Shown: positions 1 to 6,505, counted from the first letter of the stretch. The stretch is 7,475 nucleotides of DNA from Acidimicrobiales bacterium (GCA_013002375.1 JABDJW010000203.1:1-7475); one strand, 5' to 3'. The notes: generated by a model from the letters alone, not told the origin. Numbers and translations: made by a program.

Positions 1-125
1 TCGTCGAGCAACACCACGACCACGTTGGGCGCGTCCTCGCCCGGGTGCGGCGCAACCTCGAAATCCGGTTCGGATTCGGCGAGGGTCTTGCCGATCTTGC
101 CGTTCCATTCACCGTACGTCTTCAT
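1..125 (-). CDS. Arylsulfatase (sulfatase family), N-terminal fragment, runs off the left edge
   Basis: Reading leftwards from an ATG at 125-123, the first 41 residues begin MKTYGEWNGKIGKTLAESEP and end in APNVVVVLLDD. This matches the usual start of bacterial arylsulfatases: a short lead with a GKIG.T..ESEP motif, then PN(V/I)(L/V)(V/L)xLxDD, whose aspartates begin the metal (calcium) site. Members of the family hydrolyse sulfate esters with a formylglycine active residue. That residue would sit about 50 residues further on and is outside the window, so activity cannot be judged. A purine-rich GGGGGA lies seven bases ahead of the ATG on the minus strand, which supports this start. The gene is divergent from the oxidoreductase at 247 and shares its upstream region. 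The family call rests on a short but characteristic segment. Confidence 0.8.
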   Translation of the reverse strand, partial: MKTYGEWNGKIGKTLAESEPDFEVAPHPGEDAPNVVVVLLD

Positions 126-246
126 GCTTCATCCCCCGTATCTCGTACTCTGGTTCCCGGCTCTGCGAACACTAGGCCGCCAGTACTATTGTCAGCAACA
201 CTGGCAAAACTCTGCGATCGATCGACCTTGGCACGGAAGAGGACAC
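126..246. promoter_or_regulatory. Divergent intergenic region with candidate promoters
   Basis: These 121 bp separate the leftward arylsulfatase gene from the rightward oxidoreductase gene and should hold both promoters. For the minus strand, TTGCTG (198-193) and TAGTGT (174-169) are 18 bases apart and would give a leader of roughly 37 bases. For the plus strand the best -10-like hexamer is TACTAT (184-189), with no convincing -35. The two -10 candidates face each other only about 10 bases apart, so transcription in the two directions could interfere. CGATCGATCG (215-224) is a perfect 10-bp palindrome. All promoter assignments are by eye and are weak. Confidence 0.35.
189..207. promoter_or_regulatory. 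Candidate repressor operator: 19-bp imperfect palindrome
   Basis: TTGTCAGCAACACTGGCAA reads TTGtCAG-N5-CTGgCAA, two 7-base arms that match at six of seven positions. An overlapping longer-spaced inverted repeat, GCCAGT (179-184) and ACTGGC (200-205), shares the right arm. The site overlaps the candidate -35 of the leftward promoter and lies just downstream of the candidate rightward -10. This is where a dimeric repressor such as a TetR- or GntR-type protein could control both genes. No regulator gene is visible in the window, so its identity is unknown. Confidence 0.35.
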
Positions 247-1284
247 ATGAAGCTCTCGATGACACTCAACTACTCGGGCGACCCGCGCGCCGCAGCCGAG
301 GAAGCGGCCGATCTCGAACGGGCCGGTATCGATGTCGGCTGGGTCGCCGAGCTCTACAGCTTCGACGCGGTCAGCATCTTGGGGTACCTCGCGGCCAAGA
401 CCGAGACGATGGAGCTGGGCTCGGCCATCCTGCCCATCTACAGCCGCACCCCCACCCTCACCGCGATGACCGCGGCCGGGTTGGACGCGGTCTCGGGCGG
501 CCGGTTCATCCTGGGCATCGGCGCATCAGGACCACAGGTCATCGAAGGCTGGCACGGCGTTCCCTACGACAAGCCGATCGGTCGCCAGAAGGAACTCATC
601 GAGATCTGCCGCAAGGTCTGGCGGCGCGAGGTCGTCACCCACGATGGAGCCAACTATCAGTTGCCGTTGCCCGAAGATCAGGGCACGGGGCTCGGCAAGC
701 CGCTGAAGCTGATCAACCACCCCAAACGGGCCGACATCCCGATCTACATCGCCTCGCTCGGGCCCAAGAACGTCGAGGTCACCGCCGAGGTCGCCGATGG
801 GTGGATCCCGGTGTTCTTCCACCCCGACAAGGCCCAGTCGGTCTGGGGTGATTCCCTGGCCAAGGGCATGGCAAACCGCGATCCTTCGCTCCCGCCGCTC
901 AGTGTCGTGGCCGGCGGCACGGTCGCAATCTGCGACGACGAGCAGGCCACGAAGATCAAGGACGGCGGCCGATTCATGGCCGCGCTCTACGTCGGCGGCA
1001 TGGGCGCCAAGGGCAAGAACTTCTACAACAACATCTTCCGCAAGTACGGCTACGAGGAAGAGGCCGAGAAGATCCAGGACCTCTATCTCGCCGGGCGCAA
1101 GGAGGAAGCGATGGCCGCCGTGCCGCAGGACTTCCTGGACGCCAGCGCCATGGTTGGCTCGGAGGGCCACGTACGCGAACGCATCGAGGCGTATCAGGCC
1201 GCCGGCGTGACCCACCTCCAGGTCACCCCGGCCGGCCCCGACCGTCTTGGCCTGATCGAGAAGATCAAGGGTTGGGTCAGCTGA
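247..1284 (+). CDS. LLM class (luciferase-like) F420-dependent oxidoreductase
   Basis: This 345-residue cytoplasmic protein has the pattern of the bacterial luciferase-like monooxygenase superfamily, a TIM-barrel fold using reduced F420 or FMN. Visible signs are the N-terminal strand MKLSMTLNYSGD, helix AAEEAADLERAGIDVGWVAE (residues 16-35), ELGSAILPIYSRTPTLTAMTA (56-76, naming its key stretch), the hallmark SGGRFILGIGASGP (83-96), IPIYIASLGPKNVE (164-177) and the closing GVTHLQVTP (320-328). Length is normal for the family. The reading frame stays open back to 25, but the ATG at 247 is preferred: GGAAGAGGA (235-243) precedes it, the protein then starts exactly where family members do, and the upstream stretch is antisense to the arylsulfatase start. 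The substrate cannot be told. F420 rather than FMN use is inferred from resemblance to actinobacterial members. The stop overlaps the start of the next gene, so the two are probably made together. Confidence 0.88.
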   Translation: MKLSMTLNYSGDPRAAAEEAADLERAGIDVGWVAELYSFDAVSILGYLAAKTETMELGSAILPIYSRTPTLTAMTAAGLDAVSGGRFILGIGASGPQVIEGWHGVPYDKPIGRQKELIEICRKVWRREVVTHDGANYQLPLPEDQGTGLGKPLKLINHPKRADIPIYIASLGPKNVEVTAEVADGWIPVFFHPDKAQSVWGDSLAKGMANRDPSLPPLSVVAGGTVAICDDEQATKIKDGGRFMAALYVGGMGAKGKNFYNNIFRKYGYEEEAEKIQDLYLAGRKEEAMAAVPQDFLDASAMVGSEGHVRERIEAYQAAGVTHLQVTPAGPDRLGLIEKIKGWVS

Positions 1285-1907
1285 TGGCCCGACTGCACAC
1301 CATCCTGAAGAGCTTCACCGGCCGGGCCGACACCGAACTCTTTGCGGCCGCGTCCCGCCCCATCGACCCGGACGATTACCTCCTCCCGGACCTCGATGGC
1401 TCGGGCCCGGCCACCACCGACATCCCACTCGACAAGACCGCGCCCGACGCCACGCTCGACGGTTGGCCGGCGCGCACCCTCGACGGATGTCACGAACCGC
1501 TCGCACCCGGTGTACCCGACCTGCGCGGGGTCTGGGAGGTCTACGAGGGTCGCATGCGCGGCCATGTCGAACGGATCGAGCAGGCCGGCAACCGCATCGT
1601 GATCTCCACCGGTGGTCTCGTGCACGACATGTTCTGTGACGGCACGCTCGAGAACGGCGTCGACGACATCGCCGGCTTCGGCGGCGCCCGCATCCGCGTC
1701 GCGGCCACGTTCGAGGACGGGGTGCACAAGCTGCGGCCGGGCGCGAAGAGGATCGTGGCCGTGACCCGCCGACTCGTGGACGACGAGCTGCGCTGGCGCT
1801 ACGGACCGTTCCAGAACAAGCTCCGCCGACTCACCGAAGTTCCTCTGGATCACCCAAAAACACGCAGCGCGTTCGAGGCGAGCCGCTGGCACACGCCTCG
1901 CGCGTGA
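1284..1907 (+). CDS. Hypothetical protein, possibly calycin/lipocalin-like
   Basis: This 207-residue protein is not assigned to a named family. The ATG at 1284-1286 shares one base with the oxidoreductase stop (TGATG), which points to translational coupling. A TTG at 1272 would add only four residues and is less likely. The N-terminal ~75 residues are acidic and proline-rich, without a signal peptide or membrane helix. From about residue 80 a strand-rich part begins with GVWEVYEGR (82-90), then RIVISTGGLVHDMF (104-117), GARIRVAATFEDGVHKL (134-150) and RIVAVTRRLVDDELRWRY (156-173). The G-x-W start followed by alternating strands with polar turns is reminiscent of the lipocalin/calycin small-ligand barrel. 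That reading is inference only. Its pairing with the oxidoreductase suggests a shared small-molecule or lipid pathway, perhaps as a binding protein or an enzyme acting on the same compound. Confidence 0.75.
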   Translation: MARLHTILKSFTGRADTELFAAASRPIDPDDYLLPDLDGSGPATTDIPLDKTAPDATLDGWPARTLDGCHEPLAPGVPDLRGVWEVYEGRMRGHVERIEQAGNRIVISTGGLVHDMFCDGTLENGVDDIAGFGGARIRVAATFEDGVHKLRPGAKRIVAVTRRLVDDELRWRYGPFQNKLRRLTEVPLDHPKTRSAFEASRWHTPRA

Positions 1908-1908
1908 G

Positions 1909-1925
1909 CATGGACGCGTTCCATG
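1909..1925 (+). terminator. Short hairpin just after the stop, weak terminator candidate
   Basis: CATGGA-CGCGT-TCCATG forms a perfect 6-bp stem with a 5-base loop, starting two bases after the stop codon of the 207-residue protein. No run of T follows, so it does not look like a classical intrinsic terminator. In actinobacteria, terminators without a T-tract have been proposed, but the stem is short. It could equally be a small operator or chance. Confidence 0.25.
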
Positions 1926-1984
1926 TGCAGCATGACGTCAGGTCGAGATCAACTCAGGTCACCCGACGCGCGTTCAGATAGCAC

Positions 1985-2014
1985 TTGACCACCGCCCGCG
2001 ACAACGGATACGGT
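1985..2014 (+). promoter_or_regulatory. Candidate promoter of the glycan operon (TTGACC-N18-TACGGT)
   Basis: TTGACC (1985-1990) differs by one base from the consensus -35. TACGGT (2009-2014) fits the TAnnnT pattern common for actinobacterial -10 elements, and 18 bases separate them. Transcription would start near 2021 and leave a leader of about 40 bases, containing a small CTAC-GGGC-GTAG hairpin (2032-2043), ahead of the ribosome site at 2050-2058. It is the only good promoter-like pair in the gap, and the four downstream genes overlap one another, so it would drive all of them. Confidence 0.4.
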
Positions 2015-2061
2015 CCCCACCACAAGGCGGACTACGGGCGTAGAAACTAAAGGGGAAAGTC

Positions 2062-3567
2062 GTGCGGGCGGCGGCAAGCAGGAAATCATCACGTGTGCTC
2101 ATGGAGCTGCGACCATGTTTTGACGGCTTCGCAGGCATACCTCAGGAAACGCGGGTACTTTTCTCTTCCTTTCATGACTTGCCCAACATTGACCCCACTG
2201 GCCTCATCAACCACTCCAATCGGCGCCTGACCCGCAGCACGCCGGGGTACTGGCAAGCCAAGGACACCGCCAGCCAGCTCGATCGTGTTTCCCGCTTGAT
2301 CGTGTCGTGTGAAGACGACGAACCGGCCACCCCGCTCGACAAGCTCAAACAGCGTACCGAACGGCCCCGTTCGGTCATGTCGCTCACCGCCAGTACGACC
2401 TCGGGCATCCCGATCCCGATTCACGACGTCAGTGGCGAACTCTTCAGCGACTACCTCTGGCAACGGCTGTTCGAGAAGGGGCTGGCCCCCGCCGAATTCC
2501 AACGGGTTCGCCACGCCAAGTACGTCTCGATTCGCCCCTCGTGGCTCTCGATGCACTCGATGGGTTCGCTCCGGCGCTACCCCAAGCTCGACACCAGCGA
2601 CTTCGACATCTTCATCGCCCACACGCCGTGGCCGTCCCAGGTGAGCCCGAACACCGAACTCATCGTCCGCTATCACGACGCCATCCCGATCTTCCACCCG
2701 CACCAGATCAAGCTGCCGGCGATGCATCAGTTCCATCACTCGTCCGCGCTGCGGTCGAATGCCCAGGAAGCCAGCTTCGTCTGCACGTCCGAAGCAACCC
2801 GCCGCGACCTCGTGACCCTCTACCCGCATCTCGAAGAACGCTCGCTCGTCATCCCGACCTCGGTCTCGGCCGACTTCTACCCCGAACCGGCCAGCGACGA
2901 CACGGTGCTCCAGGTCATCACCGCCAACCGGCTCGGTGGCAAGCCGCCCAGGCAGCAACGCAAGGACAACGACGACGACTTCCGGTATCTGCTGATCGTC
3001 TCGACGATCGAACCCCGCAAGAACCACCTGCGGCTCATCGATGCGTGGGATCGCATCCGCCGCGACATCGACGACGATCTCAACCTCGTCATCGTCGGAT
3101 CACCGGGCTGGGGCCAAGGCCCGATCATGCAACGCATCAAAAAGGGCCAAGCATCGGGCGGGCTCTACCATCTCGCCGGCGTTCCGACCTCGGACCTCCG
3201 ACTGCTCTACTCCAACGCCGCGGCCACCGTCTGCCCGTCGGTGATCGAAGGCTTCGACATGAGCGGCATCGAGGCCATGTTCTGTGGTTCGCCGGTCGTC
3301 GCATCCGACATCTCGGTCCATACCGAGAACTACGGCGATGCCGCCGTGTACTTCGAGCCCTACGATCCGCAGAACCTGGTCGAGGTGCTCGAGAACCTCC
3401 TGTACAGCGACTACACCAACAGCCAGCGCAACGAACTGGTCCACCGCGGCCTCACCCACTGCAAGATCTACCGGCGAGCCGAGCTGGCCGACCGGTGGGG
3501 CGCGGTGTTCGAGAACATTCGGGCCGGCAAGTTCGGCGCGAAAGCACAAGCTCGGACGCTCGAATGA
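2062..3567 (+). CDS. GT4-type (GT-B fold) glycosyltransferase, first gene of the glycan operon
   Basis: This 501-residue protein is a retaining family-4-like glycosyltransferase that would transfer a sugar from a nucleotide-activated donor to a growing glycan at the cytoplasmic face of the membrane. The N-terminal half opens with RVLMELRPCFDGFAGIPQET (11-30), the acceptor-domain loop typical of this group. The C-terminal half has the donor-domain start YLLIVSTIEPRKNHLRLIDA (309-328), LVIVGSPGWG (342-351) and the nucleotide-sugar motif EGFDMSGIEAM (396-406), with the E-x7-E pair E396/E404. The GTG at 2062 follows AAGGGGAAA (2050-2058) at good spacing. The ATG at 2101 would remove the first conserved strand and was rejected. 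The middle of the protein carries a basic and acidic insert (about 290-306) before the donor domain. Sugar and acceptor cannot be told. The stop overlaps the next gene's ATG by four bases. The first ~50 codons have a clearly lower third-position GC than later codons. Confidence 0.88.
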   Translation: MRAAASRKSSRVLMELRPCFDGFAGIPQETRVLFSSFHDLPNIDPTGLINHSNRRLTRSTPGYWQAKDTASQLDRVSRLIVSCEDDEPATPLDKLKQRTERPRSVMSLTASTTSGIPIPIHDVSGELFSDYLWQRLFEKGLAPAEFQRVRHAKYVSIRPSWLSMHSMGSLRRYPKLDTSDFDIFIAHTPWPSQVSPNTELIVRYHDAIPIFHPHQIKLPAMHQFHHSSALRSNAQEASFVCTSEATRRDLVTLYPHLEERSLVIPTSVSADFYPEPASDDTVLQVITANRLGGKPPRQQRKDNDDDFRYLLIVSTIEPRKNHLRLIDAWDRIRRDIDDDLNLVIVGSPGWGQGPIMQRIKKGQASGGLYHLAGVPTSDLRLLYSNAAATVCPSVIEGFDMSGIEAMFCGSPVVASDISVHTENYGDAAVYFEPYDPQNLVEVLENLLYSDYTNSQRNELVHRGLTHCKIYRRAELADRWGAVFENIRAGKFGAKAQARTLE

Positions 3568-5132
3568 AGCGCCTCTCGATCGCCCTGTTCATTCTTCGTG
3601 ACATGTTTCGTATGTCTCGGTTGGCGGTTCTCGCCATCGGCCCCTTCGGGTTGTTGGCCGATATCGCTCGCCTCCTGGGAGCCGGCCTCTTGCTGCAGTT
3701 CATCGGCGGCTACGCCCGCAGCGCCGACGGGCCTCGCCTCGATGTCCTGGGTATCGACCTGGGCATCGGGGCGAGCGCGTCGCGTGCCTGGATGTGGGTC
3801 GGCGTCATCGCGTTGACCGCAGCCGTGGCGACCGCGCTCGAGTACGCCACCGTGTACGCCCAGCTGCACATCGGCCGCCAGTTCGCCGATCACGCGTCCG
3901 ATCAAGCCCTCGTCGCCTTGCGCGACCACCCTCAGCGACCGTCCCAGTCCAATGACCCGTCCGGCTTCATCCGCGGCTCGGGCGCCATGCTCGGATCCAT
4001 CGCCCCGGCCATCCGGATGCTGGTCTTCGGCACCCTCATGTTCTTCATGCGGCCCGGGCTCAGCCTGGTGATGCTCGTCGTCGGCATCATCTTTCTCGGC
4101 CCACTCACGATCGCGCTCGGCGATCGCGTCCGCCGCGCGACGCTGCGCAAGCAGAAGACCAAGCGGCGCGGCGGAAACAGCTCGAACGTCGCGGTGCTCT
4201 CGTCGGGCCCGCTCTACGGCAAATCCATCCGCATGCAGGCCTACAACAAGTCGCGCACCGATCTCGCCACCAAGCAACGGTATGAAGCGATCTTCCAGGT
4301 CCGGGCCAACCAGGAACTCGCCCGCGCCGCGGCCGCGGCCTTCACCGGTGTGGGCGCGATCATCCTCGCCGTGGGCCTGACCATCGGCGAGACGCCTGGT
4401 GCCAGCGAGGTCGGCAGCTTGCTCGCCTATGCAATCGTGGCCCAATTCGCCTTCCGCTCCGTCGCCCAGATCGGCGTGAACGCAGTCTTGTTCAACCGGT
4501 ACCTGCACACCTATGAGTCCTACGTCGAGATGCGCCGGGCCAACCAGGTCCACCGGCTCCAGCGCCCGAAGGTGGCCGTGCGCCCCGAACTCCCGGGGCA
4601 GGTCTGGATGGTCCAGCAGCGGCACACACCCGATGCGTGGATACTGCGGGATTGGGTCGAGGCGATCGGCCTCGACCCCGAGACCGCAACAGCGGTCGCG
4701 CTCGCCCCCGAAGACCTGCCCGATCGTCCGGTGTACGAACTCATGCTCGGCGGACATGCGGCCACCGCGGAAGACCTCGACCGGTGCCTCGACTTCGTGA
4801 ACGACGCGGTGGGTCATCAGCTGACCGACGACGAGCTCGATGGATCGTTGCGCCAACTCGACGACGATGACGCCCTGCTCTCGGCGATCGCGTTGTGCCC
4901 GGTCGTGCTCCAAAGCAAGCCGCTGCTGGTCGTGTTGCCGGCCAAGCTGCTCGCCCGGTTCGGGCGACGCCGCCGCGAAGACGTGCTCCGCCATCTCAAG
5001 ATCCACCACGTCGTCGTCGTGGGACGTGGCCGCAAGAACATGCTCGACCTGGCCGACAAGGTGATCGACGGCGACAGCCTCGACCTCCCCGGTCAGGTCG
5101 ACGAAGACGACGAGGAGGATGACGCCGCGTGA
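3564..5132 (+). CDS. ABC-exporter-like membrane protein with a degenerate (pseudo-ATPase) nucleotide-binding domain
   Basis: This 522-residue protein has two parts. Residues 1-~325 hold about six membrane helices (roughly 21-48, 76-98, 144-162, 165-186, 253-275, 283-309) with a long cytoplasmic stretch between helices 4 and 5 (GKSIRMQAYNKSRTDLATK, 219-237), as in the membrane domain of ABC exporters. Residues ~340-508 follow the order of an ABC ATPase domain but without its catalytic motifs. At the Walker A position stands QQRHTPDA (351-358), at the Q-loop APED (381-384), at the signature LDDDD (432-436), at Walker B KPLLVVLPA (452-460, no Asp-Glu), and at the H-loop VVVVGRGR (483-490). The surroundings still resemble the family: VYELMLGG (390-397) and LADKVIDGDSL (496-506). 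ATP-driven transport is therefore unlikely, and a scaffold, regulatory partner or half of a heteromer is more plausible. A very acidic tail (DEDDEEDD, 513-520) ends it. The ATG overlaps the upstream stop (ATGA) and has no clear ribosome site of its own. The reading frame stays open far upstream, but that part is a shadow of the glycosyltransferase gene. The ABC relation is by eye. Confidence 0.8.
   Translation: MKRLSIALFILRDMFRMSRLAVLAIGPFGLLADIARLLGAGLLLQFIGGYARSADGPRLDVLGIDLGIGASASRAWMWVGVIALTAAVATALEYATVYAQLHIGRQFADHASDQALVALRDHPQRPSQSNDPSGFIRGSGAMLGSIAPAIRMLVFGTLMFFMRPGLSLVMLVVGIIFLGPLTIALGDRVRRATLRKQKTKRRGGNSSNVAVLSSGPLYGKSIRMQAYNKSRTDLATKQRYEAIFQVRANQELARAAAAAFTGVGAIILAVGLTIGETPGASEVGSLLAYAIVAQFAFRSVAQIGVNAVLFNRYLHTYESYVEMRRANQVHRLQRPKVAVRPELPGQVWMVQQRHTPDAWILRDWVEAIGLDPETATAVALAPEDLPDRPVYELMLGGHAATAEDLDRCLDFVNDAVGHQLTDDELDGSLRQLDDDDALLSAIALCPVVLQSKPLLVVLPAKLLARFGRRRREDVLRHLKIHHVVVVGRGRKNMLDLADKVIDGDSLDLPGQVDEDDEEDDAA
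5112..5118 (+). promoter_or_regulatory. Strong ribosome binding site inside the preceding gene
   Basis: GAGGAGG lies 10 bases ahead of the GTG at 5129. It is formed by the codons for the acidic tail of the ABC-like protein, so the same bases serve both the tail and translation of the sulfotransferase. It supports GTG 5129 as the start over any internal ATG. The starts at 3564 and 6502 lack such a site and probably rely on coupling alone. Confidence 0.6.
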
Positions 5133-6505
5133 AGTCTTCGATCGAACATCTCGTTTTGCACATCGGCTCGGACAAGGCCGGCAGTTCGGCCATCCAGGAG
5201 AGTCTGGTCACGAACCACGACTGGTATGCGAACCGGGGCGTCTTCATCCCCCAGACCGGCATCACCCGGGCGGCCGGTCACCCGCACCTCTTCAACGGCC
5301 TCGACGATCCCGAGATGCGGCAATCGCTGATCGCCGAGGCCCGTGCCGCGCGCCAACCGACCGCGGTCCTCAGCTGGGAAGGCGTGCACTTCTTCGACGA
5401 CGGCCCCCGGAAGGTCTTGCGCGACCTGCTCGACAAGGCCTTCCCGGATGCCCGGCTGACGATCGTCTACTACGTCCGCAATCAGGTCGACCTGGTGCAG
5501 ACCGGTGTGCTGCAGCGGATCAAACAACAGACGCTCACCCCATCGGCTGTTGCCGATCTCAACCGCCCGCTCGCCGAGATCCCGCTGCGGTCGCGCAAGC
5601 TGCTCGATGGCAAGAACCGCTACTACACCGAGCGGATCAGCGCCTGGGAGCGCACCTTCCCGAAGGCCACGCTCGAAGTCCGGCTCTACGACCGCGACCG
5701 ACTCCTGAACCGCGACATCATCGACGATTTCAACCAGGTCCTGGGCCTCGAGACCGACGGCGAGTGTGCTCGAGCCACCCGCTCGGCCAACACCTCGTTG
5801 TGTGCAGAGGCCGCGGTCGTGCTGGCCGGGTTGACCAATCAGGTCTGGGATGAAGACGACCAGCGCCGGCTGATCGATTCCGTGCTCGGATTCAAACAGG
5901 GCACCACGGCGTTCCTCCACGACGACGTCCGCGACAGCATCGTCGAGCAGTTCGCCGACGACAACGCTGCGCTCGTCGAGCGTTTCCCACACTGCGCCGG
6001 AATCGAGAAGCCGCACTCGCTCCCCCGTCCCGGTCTCGATCCCGACACCATCGCGGCGTGCGAGCGGTTTCTCCTCGATCAACTCCAGTTTCCCACGCTT
6101 CTCCAAGGCCGATTGCGCGGCACCGACCTCGGGCGGGTCAACCTGGTCGAAGGCTGGGCTGAGCCGAACGATCGGGGCGTCTGGACCGCTGGTCCTCGTT
6201 CGGTGCTGCGGTTCCGCCCCCGGGGCATGCACTTCACCGGCTTCACCAAGCATGTCGCGCTCGAGTTCGCCGGGAAGTACAGCGGCGGCTATCGCGCCAG
6301 CCACGTGACGGTCAACGGTCACGACATGGGCGAGATCGATTTGCTCTCCACCCAACTCCTGGTCGACATCGACATGCTCGATGCCACCTACAACATCGAG
6401 CTCACGCTCGAACATCCCCCACCCAAGCGCGTCCGCCCCCGCGGCGTCGCCTCAACAGATGCCAATGCCTTTCTCATCCGGCTGTTGGCGTATTCGGTCG
6501 AATGA
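5129..6505 (+). CDS. Sulfotransferase-like protein with a C-terminal beta-rich domain
   Basis: This 458-residue protein starts with LVLHIGSDKAGSSAIQESL (8-26), matching the HIGxxKTGTTxIQ loop that binds the 5'-phosphosulfate of PAPS in one group of bacterial sulfotransferases. K16 is the expected catalytic or binding lysine, while TG is replaced by AG. TIVYYVRNQVDLVQTG (111-126) fits the strand-plus-helix that binds the 3'-phosphate, with R117. The RSANTSLCAEA stretch (218-228) resembles the NxSLSxEA motif near the end of the same fold. The role would be transfer of sulfate onto a sugar hydroxyl, in the cytoplasm. After about residue 330 a separate strand-rich part begins with EGWAEPNDRGVWTAGPRSVL (341-360) and ends with FLIRLLAYSVE (448-458). 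Similar GW..E..G.WT.G segments occur, as far as I recall, as accessory beta-sandwiches in surface-glycan proteins, so glycan binding is a guess. GTG 5129 overlaps the upstream stop (GTGA). The next gene overlaps by ATGA. Confidence 0.75.
   Translation: MKSSIEHLVLHIGSDKAGSSAIQESLVTNHDWYANRGVFIPQTGITRAAGHPHLFNGLDDPEMRQSLIAEARAARQPTAVLSWEGVHFFDDGPRKVLRDLLDKAFPDARLTIVYYVRNQVDLVQTGVLQRIKQQTLTPSAVADLNRPLAEIPLRSRKLLDGKNRYYTERISAWERTFPKATLEVRLYDRDRLLNRDIIDDFNQVLGLETDGECARATRSANTSLCAEAAVVLAGLTNQVWDEDDQRRLIDSVLGFKQGTTAFLHDDVRDSIVEQFADDNAALVERFPHCAGIEKPHSLPRPGLDPDTIAACERFLLDQLQFPTLLQGRLRGTDLGRVNLVEGWAEPNDRGVWTAGPRSVLRFRPRGMHFTGFTKHVALEFAGKYSGGYRASHVTVNGHDMGEIDLLSTQLLVDIDMLDATYNIELTLEHPPPKRVRPRGVASTDANAFLIRLLAYSVE

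Noticed and set aside
25..246. Upstream extension of the oxidoreductase reading frame
   Set aside because: It is antisense to the arylsulfatase start, has no family resemblance, and the ATG at 247 has a good ribosome site and the expected protein start.
1938..1960. Direct repeat TCAGGTC (1938-1944 and 1954-1960)
   Set aside because: Seven bases, two copies, 16 bases apart. Too short to call a binding-site pair without conservation, although it lies upstream of the operon promoter candidate.
2541..3563. Upstream extension of the ABC-like protein's frame
   Set aside because: It lies wholly inside the first glycosyltransferase gene in another frame and reads as arginine-, proline- and histidine-rich shadow sequence. 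The ATG at 3564 gives a four-base overlap and a clean membrane-protein start.
4206..4226. GPLYGKS in the membrane part of the ABC-like protein as a Walker A motif
   Set aside because: It has only three residues between the glycines rather than four, sits in the cytoplasmic stretch between membrane helices 4 and 5, and lacks a following strand-helix pattern of a P-loop. Most likely chance.
3468..5009. Long leftward open frame (513 residues)
   Set aside because: Antisense shadow typical of very GC-rich DNA. It covers the membrane-protein gene, its product shows no domain pattern, and the opposite strand has clear motifs and overlaps.
3564..5132. Calling the ABC-like gene a pseudogene
   Set aside because: The frame is intact over 522 codons, codon use is like its neighbours, and it is translationally linked on both sides. 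The motif losses are replacements within a maintained domain, not frameshifts or stops.
5093..6415. Long leftward open frame (440 residues)
   Set aside because: Antisense to the sulfotransferase-like gene. The product is a low-complexity, valine/glutamate/glycine-rich shadow with no family signal.
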